Below are positions 16,686 to 24,005 of a stretch of DNA of 49,173 nucleotides, in pieces. Where the stretch lies: the NCBI GenBank assembly GCA_900552725.1, contig USAT01000003.1, forward strand, positions 1 to 49,173. Direction: 5' to 3'. The notes beneath the pieces were generated by a model that had not been told where the DNA came from, searched no databases, and saw only the letters and a program-made list of their open reading frames with translations. The translations under genes were made by a program, and so were the position numbers. Within the stretch, counting starts at the first letter, position 1; each line of letters starts with the position of its first letter. This stretch comes from an uncultured Eubacteriales bacterium. GTDB taxonomy: Bacteria; Bacillota; Clostridia; Oscillospirales; Oscillospiraceae.

Positions 16686-17741
16686 ATGGATAACACATTT
16701 GATGACAGCAAAATCGAACCGGCTGCTCCCGAGTGGAAGGTCTACTTTGAGGGAAATTTCTGGGGACATCTGGGAAGAGACCGTGCCGGGACAGAGATCA
16801 GACTGGATCAGCAATTTGATTGGGCGGGGCATCACTGGATCATCCCCGCGGTGTATTCCTGCGGCAAGGGCCTGGTGGTGGATCTCTGCATGCGCACCGA
16901 GGCGAAGGACATCCGCAGATTCATAGCAAAATGGAACCTGACTGCGGAGAATGATTCGGAGGAAAACTTTACCCAGGAACAGCAGATGCAGATAGAATTG
17001 GAGAATCCGCTTGGCCTTGATTTCAGCGCCCAGATAGAGCTGAACGGAAAGACACTGCAGTCTTTTCACGGCTGTGCGGTAGGCATCAGTCCGTGTCTGC
17101 CGGATGGCGCGGCAAATGAGAAAGTGGCGCAAGTGGCAGCCGCTCATTATGGCCTGGACGACTCCTACGGCTGGACGATTTACAGACAGTCTTACCTGTG
17201 GGCCGGAAAACGCCGCCCGGAAATAAGATCACTTTCCCTTACGATGAAGCAGCAGCCGTGCTGTGTGCCCGGCCCGCATTTCAGGACACACGCTCCCGGC
17301 GATTCGTTTTCCTTTTCCCATCCGGTCAGCGGAACGGAATACACCTTGACGGTGCAGAAACTGGAGCGGCAGTCAATTCCTCAAGCGCAATTTGACTCGG
17401 ATCGCTGGGCCTGCCCAACGCATTTTACCGCCATGAGCTATACCCTTTCTCCTGAACCGGACGATGCTATTTCGATCTGCGATTGTGCTGTGGGCGACAG
17501 GCCTTTGGAGATCGCCCCATGCACGAACCGCTATGCGCCGCAGGCCCAAAACGATATTGCCTGTACCGTTGTGATCGGCGGCGCGGCTGGCCCGGCTGTG
17601 ACGGTATTCGGAAAGAACAAGCAGGGAAGTCTGCACGCGGTTTGCTCCGCGCTGCATTTTGAACCGGCGGCGGAGGATATCGAATGGCGCGTTGTGTTCC
17701 ATGTCGTTTCATTTCCGAACGAAACGTTCCTGCTCATATAA
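16686..17741 (+). CDS. Uncharacterised protein, 351 aa, of divergent base composition
   Basis: No family is recognised. The protein has no signal peptide or membrane segment and looks soluble. It is rich in aromatic residues and short beta-like stretches such as EWKVYFEGNFWGHLGRD, HHWIIPAVYSCGKGLVV, SLSLTMKQQPCCVPGPHFRTH and EYTLTVQKLERQ, which suggests a beta-sandwich or jelly-roll protein. A good AGGGAGG site precedes the ATG, and it has its own promoter and terminator. A sampled 60-base line is about half GC, clearly below its neighbours, and codons such as ATA, AAA and GAA are more frequent. This fits recent acquisition, which is inference. Confidence 0.75.
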   Translation: MDNTFDDSKIEPAAPEWKVYFEGNFWGHLGRDRAGTEIRLDQQFDWAGHHWIIPAVYSCGKGLVVDLCMRTEAKDIRRFIAKWNLTAENDSEENFTQEQQMQIELENPLGLDFSAQIELNGKTLQSFHGCAVGISPCLPDGAANEKVAQVAAAHYGLDDSYGWTIYRQSYLWAGKRRPEIRSLSLTMKQQPCCVPGPHFRTHAPGDSFSFSHPVSGTEYTLTVQKLERQSIPQAQFDSDRWACPTHFTAMSYTLSPEPDDAISICDCAVGDRPLEIAPCTNRYAPQAQNDIACTVVIGGAAGPAVTVFGKNKQGSLHAVCSALHFEPAAEDIEWRVVFHVVSFPNETFLLI

Positions 17742-17756
17742 CGCTGCATACATAAG

Positions 17757-17796
17757 CCCCCTCATGAGGTCAGCCCTCACGAGGGGGTATTGTTAT
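17757..17796 (+). terminator. Terminator of the orphan gene
   Basis: CCCCCTCATGAGG pairs with CCCTCACGAGGGGG with one mismatch around a TCAG loop, followed by TATTGTT. It starts 15 bases after the stop codon. Confidence 0.7.
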
Positions 17797-17825
17797 GCAG
17801 CAAGAGTGTCGTTCCCAGTGGTATA

Positions 17826-17846
17826 GTTTGCCTTTTGGCGGCAAAC
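17826..17846 (+). promoter_or_regulatory. Inverted repeat in front of tepA
   Basis: GTTTGCC-N7-GGCAAAC overlaps a TATAGT box (17822-17827) upstream of tepA. It could be an operator or a leader hairpin. No convincing -35 box was found at 16-18 bases. Confidence 0.4.
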
Positions 17847-17874
17847 ACTAGGGCAAAAAGGAGGGAGCGCACCT

Positions 17875-18579
17875 ATGAGCGACTATGCCAACAACTGCCA
17901 GAGCAGCGAACCGGAGAACCGGGACACACCCCAGCAGCAGATCATCGAAATGGGCTCCACGGTGGTGAAGAACAAGCGGGGCACCATCCACTGCCTGACC
18001 ATCATCGGCCAGGTGGAGGGACACACCACACTGCCACCCAACGTAAAGACCACCAAATATGAGCACGTTCTGCCGCTGCTGGCGTCGGTGGAGGAGAAGG
18101 ACGACGTGGACGGCCTCTTGCTGCTGCTGAACACGGTGGGCGGCGATATCGAGGCGGGCCTGGGCATCGCCGAGCTGGTGGCGGGCATGACCAAGCCCAC
18201 CGCCACGCTGGTGCTGGGCGGCGGCCACTCCATCGGCGTGCCGCTGGCGGTGTGCGGCAAGGCCACCTTCATCGTGCCCAGCGCGTCCATGACCATCCAC
18301 CCCGTCCGCATGTCGGGACAGGTCATCGCCGCACCGGCCACCTACCGGTACTTCGAGCGGATCCAGGAGCGGATCATCGACTTTGTGGCCCGCAATTCCC
18401 GCATCAGCGCCGAGAAGTTCCGGGAGCTGATGCTGTCGGTGGGGGATATGGCCAACGACGTGGGCAGCGTCATCTACGGCCAGGAGGCGGTGGCCCTGGG
18501 CATCATCGACCGCATCGGTTCCCTGAGCGACGCGCTGGAGGCGCTGTACAAGATGGTGGAGAAGGGGAGAGAGGGGTAA
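17875..18579 (+). CDS. tepA: ClpP-like serine peptidase TepA
   Basis: This 234-residue protein has the ClpP/crotonase fold of the TepA (YmfB) branch. The nucleophile is Ser119 in GGGHSIGVPLA, and His142 in MTIHPVRMSG completes the usual pair. NTVGGDIEAGLGIAELV is the oxyanion-side segment. The N-terminus (MSDYANNCQSSEPEN) is polar and has no signal peptide, so it is cytoplasmic. In Bacillus TepA is linked to protein export and to degradation of spore proteins. An AGGAGGG site precedes the ATG. It is monocistronic, with no Clp ATPase gene beside it. Confidence 0.9.
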   Translation: MSDYANNCQSSEPENRDTPQQQIIEMGSTVVKNKRGTIHCLTIIGQVEGHTTLPPNVKTTKYEHVLPLLASVEEKDDVDGLLLLLNTVGGDIEAGLGIAELVAGMTKPTATLVLGGGHSIGVPLAVCGKATFIVPSASMTIHPVRMSGQVIAAPATYRYFERIQERIIDFVARNSRISAEKFRELMLSVGDMANDVGSVIYGQEAVALGIIDRIGSLSDALEALYKMVEKGREG

Positions 18580-18596
18580 AGGGATACTGAACGCAC

Positions 18597-18621
18597 AGGG
18601 GCGGCCGCAAGGGCCGCCCCT
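18597..18621. repeat. GC-rich palindrome after tepA
   Basis: AGGGGCGGCC pairs with GGCCGCCCCT around a 5-base loop between convergent genes. There is no proper T-run on either side, so it may be an intergenic repeat palindrome rather than a plain terminator. Confidence 0.55.
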
Positions 18622-18632
18622 ACTGCGCTTTA

Positions 18633-18944
18633 TTAGGGATGCAGCGTACTGCTTTCTGCGCCCCACGCCGCCGTATCCGGAAGCAGCGCCGCCAGCAGCT
18701 CCGGTGCGGCAGCCAGCCGCTCCTTCTGCTGATGGGTCAGGTGCCGCTTGATGGCGTATTCCACCTTTGCCGCCGTGGACTTATCGCCGCAGCGCCACAC
18801 CGCCGCGATGGCCTCCGGCGGGTAGGCGCGGGTGAACTTCGCCCCCTTGCCCGACAGATGCTGCCGGTACCGTTTGTCCACATCCGCCGCCAGCCCCGTA
18901 TAATACACGCCGCCCCGGCACCGGAGCATATACACATAGTACAT
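18633..18944 (-). CDS. GIY-YIG domain protein (UPF0213/YhbQ type)
   Basis: This 103-residue protein is a single GIY-YIG nuclease domain: YYVYMLRCRGGVYYTGLAADVDKRYRQHLSGKGAKFTR, with the conserved Arg in the KRYRQH stretch and the metal-binding Glu in KVEYAIKRHL. The length is normal for the family, whose members act on DNA in a few studied cases. AAGGAGAG lies 9 bases upstream of the ATG. It is convergent with tepA and divergent from the 253-aa gene at 19047. Exact substrate unknown. Confidence 0.88.
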   Translation of the reverse strand: MYYVYMLRCRGGVYYTGLAADVDKRYRQHLSGKGAKFTRAYPPEAIAAVWRCGDKSTAAKVEYAIKRHLTHQQKERLAAAPELLAALLPDTAAWGAESSTLHP

Positions 18945-18983
18945 CCGTCATCTCTCCTTTTGTCCCATTTTACCGGAATTGCC

Positions 18984-19012
18984 TTGCAATTACAACCGTG
19001 ATATGGTACAAT
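18984..19012 (+). promoter_or_regulatory. Promoter of the 19047 gene
   Basis: TTGCAA (18984-18989), a 17-base spacer and TACAAT (19007-19012). A second GGTACAAT occurs 22 bases downstream, directly before the AAGGAG ribosome site. Confidence 0.62.
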
Positions 19013-19046
19013 TTCAGGTTGAAATTGGTACAATAAGGAGCCTTAT

Positions 19047-19808
19047 ATGGAGCTTTTCGAGTATTATCTGCGGTATATGACCGAGCTTTTGGAGGGTAAG
19101 CGTCCCGCTCCGGCGGGCATCACCCTGACGGCGGAGGACGAGGAGGGCCGCACCCGGCAGATCACCGAGCAGCTGGCGTCCATGGGTGCGGCGGACTTCG
19201 TCCGGGCCTGTGCCGCCCAGGACGGCGAGACGCTGCCGGAGAGCCTCTTTGACGGCGACAGCGGCATGGCGGGCTTTGAGGCGTTTCTGAAAAGCGCCCA
19301 ACAGGAGGGACCCCCGCAGCAGGAAGTCCCGGAGACCCCGGCCGAGCCTGACCCCGACGCGGGCAAGCACGCCTTCGAGGTGTTTCTGGACTGCGTGGCC
19401 ATGGACGACGGACTGGTGCAGTACCTGATCGACGTGCTGAAGCGCCGGGACTGGAAGGAATTCTACAAGCTGAGCCAGATCACCACCCGCATGGATCTCG
19501 ACCCGGAGGAATTCCTCTACTGGCTGGCCCACCGGGAGGACTATGCCGACGAAGAGGAGCGTGCCTGCGCCGTCATCATGGACGGCTGCCTGGAGCGGCT
19601 GATGAACGAGGGGAAGCTGGAACTGGCGGCGGCGCTGCTCAGCGGCGACCGGACCACCTTTGACCGCTTCCGCTGCGACGCGCCGGAGCTGGTACACCTG
19701 CCCCAGGCCACCTACGATTGGTTCAGCCGCCACTATCTGGATCGGGACTACCCCATCCGGGTGCTGATGAAATGGAACGGCGTCACATTCCCGGAAGAGC
19801 GCCAGTAA
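19047..19808 (+). CDS. Uncharacterised acidic protein, 253 aa
   Basis: No family is recognised. The protein is soluble and strongly acidic. An N-terminal helical part (MELFEYYLRYMTELLEGKRP) is joined by a Pro/Glu/Gln-rich linker (QQEGPPQQEVPETPAEPDPD, about residues 90-110) to a helical C-terminal half with several short helices. AAGGAG lies 7 bases before the ATG. It is 11 bases upstream of the PLP lyase gene and very likely co-transcribed with it. No catalytic motif can be seen. Confidence 0.75.
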   Translation: MELFEYYLRYMTELLEGKRPAPAGITLTAEDEEGRTRQITEQLASMGAADFVRACAAQDGETLPESLFDGDSGMAGFEAFLKSAQQEGPPQQEVPETPAEPDPDAGKHAFEVFLDCVAMDDGLVQYLIDVLKRRDWKEFYKLSQITTRMDLDPEEFLYWLAHREDYADEEERACAVIMDGCLERLMNEGKLELAAALLSGDRTTFDRFRCDAPELVHLPQATYDWFSRHYLDRDYPIRVLMKWNGVTFPEERQ

Positions 19809-19819
19809 GGAGAGAGCAT

Positions 19820-21100
19820 ATGACCACCAATGAACTGTACGCCCAGATGGGCGTTTCCCAGCGGGTGCTGGATTTCGGCGCGGCGGTGCTGATGGAGATC
19901 GCGCCCCAGTTCGCCCATATCGACGCCGTGGCCGAGCATAATCAGGCCAAGGTGATCCAGGCCATGCAGGAGAACCGCCTGGCCGCTATGCACTTCAACC
20001 CCTCCACCGGCTACGGCTACGACGACGACGGCCGGGACAATCTGGAGCGCATCTATGCCCGCATTTTCGGCACCGAGGCGGCGCTGGTGCGGCCCCAGAT
20101 CACCTGCGGCACCCACGCCCTGGCCCTGGCCCTGGCGGCCAACCTGCTGCCGGGCGACGAGCTGCTGTCCCCGGTGGGCGCGCCCTATGACACGCTGGCA
20201 GGCGTCATCGGTACCCGGCCCACCCCCGGCTCCCTGGCGGAGTACGGCGTCAGCTACCGGCAGGTGGAGCTGCTGGAGGGCGGCACCTTCGACTATGACG
20301 GCATCCGCGCCGCCATCAGCGACAAGACCAAGCTCATCACCATCCAGCGCTCCAAGGGCTACGCCACCCGTCCCAGCTACTCCGTGGCTCAGATCGGTGA
20401 GCTGATCGCCTTCTGCAAGCAGTGCAAGCCGGATGTCATCTGCATGGTGGATAACTGCTACGGCGAATTTGTGGAGACCGACGAGCCCACCAACGTGGGG
20501 GCCGATATGGCCGTGGGCAGCCTCATCAAGAACCTGGGCGGCGGACTGGCCCCCACCGGCGGCTATATCTGCGGCCGTCAGGATCTGATCGACCGCTGCG
20601 CCTATCGCCTGACCGCCCCCGGCCTGGGCCGTGAGGTGGGCGCGAACCTGGGCGTGCTGCCGTCCTTCTATCAGGGGCTGTTCCTGGCGCCCACGGTGGT
20701 GTCCTCCGCCGTGAAGGGCGCGGTGTTCGCCGCCGCCTGCTATGAAAAGCTGGGGTTCCGCGTGGTGCCCTCCTCCCGCGAGACCCGCCGGGACATCATC
20801 CAGGCGGTGGAGCTGAAGAGCCGTGCGGGCATGGTGGCCTTCTGCAAGGGCATCCAGGCCGCCGCACCTGTGGACAGCTACGTCACGCCGGAGCCTTGGG
20901 CCATGCCGGGCTACGACGACGAGGTCATCATGGCGGCGGGCGCGTTCATCCAGGGCGCGTCCATCGAGCTTTCCGCCGACGGTCCCATCCGCGAGCCCTA
21001 CGCCGTGTACTTCCAGGGCGGTCTCACCTGGTACCACGCCAAGCTGGGCATCCTCATGAGCCTGCAGAACATGCTGGACGCGGGTCTGATCGAATTGTAA
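19820..21100 (+). CDS. ynbB: Methionine gamma-lyase-family PLP enzyme (YnbB, 'aluminium resistance' family)
   Basis: This 426-residue fold-type I PLP enzyme matches the YnbB family (PF06838). It shows FNPSTGYGYDDDGRDNLERIYA, RPQITCGTHALALAL, IQRSKGYATRPS, MVDNCYGEFVE, and the probable PLP lysine in VGSLIKNLGGGLAPTGGYICG. Family members are annotated as carbon-sulfur lyases acting on cysteine or methionine derivatives, but the substrate is not firmly known. AAGGAGAG lies just before the ATG at 19820; an earlier in-frame ATG would overlap the previous gene. A terminator hairpin begins 7 bases after the stop. Confidence 0.9.
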   Translation: MTTNELYAQMGVSQRVLDFGAAVLMEIAPQFAHIDAVAEHNQAKVIQAMQENRLAAMHFNPSTGYGYDDDGRDNLERIYARIFGTEAALVRPQITCGTHALALALAANLLPGDELLSPVGAPYDTLAGVIGTRPTPGSLAEYGVSYRQVELLEGGTFDYDGIRAAISDKTKLITIQRSKGYATRPSYSVAQIGELIAFCKQCKPDVICMVDNCYGEFVETDEPTNVGADMAVGSLIKNLGGGLAPTGGYICGRQDLIDRCAYRLTAPGLGREVGANLGVLPSFYQGLFLAPTVVSSAVKGAVFAAACYEKLGFRVVPSSRETRRDIIQAVELKSRAGMVAFCKGIQAAAPVDSYVTPEPWAMPGYDDEVIMAAGAFIQGASIELSADGPIREPYAVYFQGGLTWYHAKLGILMSLQNMLDAGLIEL

Positions 21101-21107
21101 GCATGAC

Positions 21108-21133
21108 AAAAGCCTCCCGAAAGGGAGGCTTTA
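21108..21133. terminator. Terminator hairpin, first of two identical copies
   Basis: A GCCTCCCGAAAGGGAGGC hairpin flanked by A-run and TTTA follows ynbB. The same 26 bases recur at 21335-21360. Confidence 0.85.
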
Positions 21134-21334
21134 GAGACTGTTAAAAAGCTTCGCAGAATTCGCCGCCCGCAATGGCGGCGAACAATTTGGATCATTTTTT
21201 GCCGCGACATGTGCGTGGCAAAAAATACTTTGCGCGGAGAGAGTGTTTTTTCGCCCATTTATGGGCGGAAAAGCGCGGGTCGGAGCGATTTCCATATTTG
21301 TCAAAAAAGGGCTATGCCCTTTTTTGACAAGCTG
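21134..21334. repeat. 201-bp hairpin-rich intergenic element (copy 2)
   Basis: The segment is bracketed by two identical 26-bp terminator sequences. It holds four inverted repeats in a row: CGCCGC/GCGGCG (about 21160-21181), TTTTTTGCC/GGCAAAAAA, TTTTTCGCCCAT/ATGGGCGGAAAA, and TTGTCAAAAAAGGGC/GCCCTTTTTTGACAA (21298-21330). Its last 64 bases match the start of the window. The two ends (GACTGTTAAAAAG and, in reverse complement, CTTGTCAAAAAAG) are weakly similar, as in degenerate terminal inverted repeats. It carries no open frame of note. Confidence 0.75.
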
Positions 21335-21360
21335 AAAAGCCTCCCGAAAGGGAGGCTTTA
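21335..21360. terminator. Terminator hairpin, second identical copy
   Basis: These 26 bases are identical to 21108-21133. Here the hairpin serves the minus-strand EamA gene, whose stop lies at 21370. Confidence 0.85.
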
Positions 21361-21369
21361 TCCTTTATG

Positions 21370-22251
21370 CTATACCGCGCGTTTTTTGAAGAGCGCGCGC
21401 CAGTCCATCTCCATCACCAGCAGGCTCAGCAGCATCAGCGCCGCGCCGATGTAACCCCGGGGCAGCAGCTTCTCGTTGGCGAAGAAATAGGCCACGATGC
21501 CGGAGAACACCGGCTCCAGCGTGAAGATCACGCCCACATGGCTGGCGGAGGTATACTGCTGGGCCACCGCCTGGATCACGAAGGCCAGGCCGGAGCAGAA
21601 CAGGCCCAGGAAGATGGCCGCACCCCAGATCTTCGGCGACTGGGGCAGATGGGGCTGCTCGGCAATGGCCGACACCAGCAGCATCAGTACGCCCGCCACC
21701 CCCAACTGGCACACGCCCAGGGTCAGGGCGTCCACCTCCGGCTGCTTGACGGCCTTTTCCGTCACCAGCATGTCGGCGGCGTAGCACACGGCGCAGATGA
21801 GGCAGATCAGGTCGCCCCGGGCGGGGCGGAACTGCTCGTTCAGCGTCAGCAGGGCAAGGCCCACGGTACACAGCACCAGCGCCACGCCCAGCTTTTTGTC
21901 GGGCTTACGGCGGTTGCAGACGAAGTCCAGCAGCGGCGTGAACACCACCGGCAGGGCGCAGATGAACCCAGCATTGGAGATGGAGGTGTTGGCCACGCCG
22001 TAGGTGGCTCCGGCGTACACGCCCACCAGCAGCGTGCCGATGATGGCGCTGTATTTCAGCGTGGCGCGGCTGATATGCCGCAGCTTCTTCCAGAAGATGG
22101 GCGCCAGCACCAAAAACGCCAGCAGAAAGCGGAAGGCGTTCAGGTTCATGGGCTGCAGCTCCTCCAGGCACAGATCCACCAGATAGTAGGACACGCCCCA
22201 GAACAGCGTGACCAGCACCAGCGCCAGATCGGCCTTGCGCTGCTTCGACAT
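21370..22251 (-). CDS. EamA/DMT-family transporter
   Basis: This 293-residue membrane protein has ten predicted helices in two EamA repeats. ALVLVTLFWGVSYYLVDL and NAFRFLLAFLVLAPIF open the first half. GDLICLICAVCYAADMLVTEKAV and SHVGVIFTLEPVFSGIVAYFF lie in the second. DMT exporters move amino acids or other metabolites, and the substrate is unknown here. The start at 22251 (MSKQRK) is chosen because GAGGAGG lies 7 bases upstream; an in-frame ATG at 22269 falls on that site. It has its own promoter overlapping the ytvI end. Confidence 0.88.
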   Translation of the reverse strand: MSKQRKADLALVLVTLFWGVSYYLVDLCLEELQPMNLNAFRFLLAFLVLAPIFWKKLRHISRATLKYSAIIGTLLVGVYAGATYGVANTSISNAGFICALPVVFTPLLDFVCNRRKPDKKLGVALVLCTVGLALLTLNEQFRPARGDLICLICAVCYAADMLVTEKAVKQPEVDALTLGVCQLGVAGVLMLLVSAIAEQPHLPQSPKIWGAAIFLGLFCSGLAFVIQAVAQQYTSASHVGVIFTLEPVFSGIVAYFFANEKLLPRGYIGAALMLLSLLVMEMDWRALFKKRAV

Positions 22252-22284
22252 AAAAACGCCTCCTCTCACAGTCTCTGAGAAGGC

Positions 22285-22313
22285 AGTATATCACAGGTTC
22301 CGCCCAAAAGCAA
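22285..22313 (-). promoter_or_regulatory. Promoter of the EamA gene
   Basis: On the minus strand TTGCTT (22308-22313) and TATACT (22285-22290) are 17 bases apart, directly behind the ytvI stop. Confidence 0.55.
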
Positions 22314-23378
22314 TCATTTCCACAAGTGGAGATAGCCGCCGTCGTGAAGCTGCTTCATGAGCAGCAGCAGGATCGGCCCCAGGATCATCCCCGCCACGCC
22401 CATGGCGCAGAAGCCCACATACATGGCCATCAGGGCCGGAAGGGGCGGCAGACCGGCGCTCTGGGCCATCAGCTTGGGCTCCATGATGCTGCGTACCAGC
22501 CAGATCACCAGATACAGGGCCGTCAGGGCGATGCCCTTGGGAAAGTTGCCCTCCAGGCAGCACAGCACCGCCCAGGGCAGCAGCACCGTGCCGGTGCCGA
22601 ACACCGGCAGCGCGTCGATAAAGGCGATGACCACCGCCAGCAGCAGGGCGTAGGGCTGGCGGATCAGCAGCAGGCCCGCCAGAAGCTGGCAGAAGGTGAT
22701 GACGATCAGCACGCACTGGGCCCGCAGCCATTTGCCGATGGTGGTGATGAGGCTGGCCCGGATGCCCCGTGCGGTCTCCAGCCGCCGGGGCGAGAGCTGC
22801 CGCCGCAGGAAGGCCATCAGCCGGGGATAGGCGGCAGCGGTGAAGAACAGGGCCAGGGCTGTGGTGGCGCAGAACAGCATCACCTGGGGCAGCGCCCCCA
22901 CCATGGCCGTCACCAGCCGCAGCGCGGCGGAGGACAGGCTGCCCAGCGCCTCGGACGCCGTCTGCTCCAGCCTGTCCAGAAGCCGGGTCACCCACTGCTG
23001 CAGCCCGTCGGGACATCCGGCGCAGAAGCTGCGCAGCCGCGCGGCGATGCGGTCGGCCAGGGCGGGCAGCCCCGCCAGCAGCTCCGGCAGGCGCTCCATC
23101 AGGTCGGTGATCTGGCGGATCACCTGCCCCACCAGCACGGCCCCCAGCGTGATCACCAGCGCCAGCAGCGCCAGGGTGAACACCGCCGCCAGAAAGCCCC
23201 GCTTCAGGTGCAGCTTCCGCCGGGCCAGGGCGATCACCGGCTCCATCAGCGCCGCGAAGCCCAGCGCCAGCAGAAACGGCAGCAGCCACACCAGCGCGTA
23301 GCGCAGCACCAGCCAGCTTACCGACAGCACCGCCGCCCAATAGGCCGCCTTGATGAGAAATGCTTTTTCCCGCTGCAA
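22314..23378 (-). CDS. ytvI: Sporulation integral membrane protein YtvI (AI-2E transporter family)
   Basis: This 354-residue protein has the AI-2E/PerM layout: two N-terminal helices (AAVLSVSWLVLRYALVWLLP), a third, a long amphipathic cytoplasmic or external segment (residues about 85-155), and five C-terminal helices. These include VVIAFIDALPVFGTGTVLLPWA, the family's most conserved block, and LVIWLVRSIMEPKLMAQSAGLPPL. YtvI-type members in spore formers belong to the sporulation regulon. Length and motifs fit. It supports a spore-forming host. Its transport function, if any, is unknown. Confidence 0.85.
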   Translation of the reverse strand: MQREKAFLIKAAYWAAVLSVSWLVLRYALVWLLPFLLALGFAALMEPVIALARRKLHLKRGFLAAVFTLALLALVITLGAVLVGQVIRQITDLMERLPELLAGLPALADRIAARLRSFCAGCPDGLQQWVTRLLDRLEQTASEALGSLSSAALRLVTAMVGALPQVMLFCATTALALFFTAAAYPRLMAFLRRQLSPRRLETARGIRASLITTIGKWLRAQCVLIVITFCQLLAGLLLIRQPYALLLAVVIAFIDALPVFGTGTVLLPWAVLCCLEGNFPKGIALTALYLVIWLVRSIMEPKLMAQSAGLPPLPALMAMYVGFCAMGVAGMILGPILLLLMKQLHDGGYLHLWK

Positions 23379-23404
23379 ATGATCACCTGTCTCTCAACTT
23401 TTTC

Positions 23405-23433
23405 TTGTAAATGTGGGGGGAATGTGCTACCAT
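23405..23433 (+). promoter_or_regulatory. Weak promoter of the ACT-domain gene
   Basis: TTGTAA (23405-23410), a 17-base spacer and TACCAT (23428-23433). Confidence 0.45.
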
Positions 23434-23491
23434 GGGGGATACAGGAAACGATGTATGCTCCACTGGGATGCGGCTTTGGGAGGAACAAGCT

Positions 23492-23929
23492 ATGGAGAAG
23501 AAAAAATACTTTATCGTATCAGCCGACGCGCTGCCGGAGGTATTCGTAAAGGTGGCCGAGGCCAAGCGCATGCTGCAGGTGGGCGAGGCGGCCACCGTGG
23601 GCCAGGCGGCGGCCATGGTGGGCATCAGCCGCAGCGCCTTCTATAAGTACAAGGACGCGGTGCAGCCCTTCCAGAACATGAAGGCGGGCCACATCATCAC
23701 CCTGTACGCCCTGCTGCGGGACAATCCCGGCGTGCTGTCCAACTATCTGTCCATTTTCGCCGCTTCCGGCGCCAATATCCTGACCATCAACCAGACCATC
23801 CCCACCAACGGCTGCGCCGGCGTCACCGTCAGCGCCGAGACCAGCGACATGACCGAGACCATGGATGAGATGATCTCCCATCTGGCCGCGGCAGAGGGCG
23901 TGCTGCGTTTCGAGATCATGGCGGGCTGA
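23492..23929 (+). CDS. ACT domain-containing protein (UPF0735/PheB type)
   Basis: This 145-residue cytoplasmic protein has a helix-turn-helix-like N-terminal part (ATVGQAAAMVGISRSAFYKYKDAVQPF) and a C-terminal ACT domain (ITLYALLRDNPGVLSNYLSIFAASGANILTINQ). UPF0735 proteins were once called PheB from their neighbourhood with phenylalanine genes, and ACT domains usually sense amino acids. The start at 23492 follows a GGGAGG site. It is divergent from ytvI and convergent with cca. A ligand cannot be named. Confidence 0.88.
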   Translation: MEKKKYFIVSADALPEVFVKVAEAKRMLQVGEAATVGQAAAMVGISRSAFYKYKDAVQPFQNMKAGHIITLYALLRDNPGVLSNYLSIFAASGANILTINQTIPTNGCAGVTVSAETSDMTETMDEMISHLAAAEGVLRFEIMAG

Positions 23930-23962
23930 GACGCCATCGCATATACTATAAACAGAAAACGC

Positions 23963-24004
23963 GAAAAATATGAGCGTACTGCTTCGGCAGTACGCTCATT
24001 TTAT
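23963..24004. terminator. Bidirectional terminator with UUCG tetraloop
   Basis: ATGAGCGTACTGC-TTCG-GCAGTACGCTCAT forms a 13-bp perfect stem with A- and T-rich flanks. It lies between the convergent ACT and cca genes. Confidence 0.92.
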
Positions 24005-24005
24005 A

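Noticed and set aside
22291..23340. 349-residue minus-strand frame in a second phase within ytvI
   Set aside because: It is Gly/Ala/Arg-rich shadow of the ytvI frame with no start signal.
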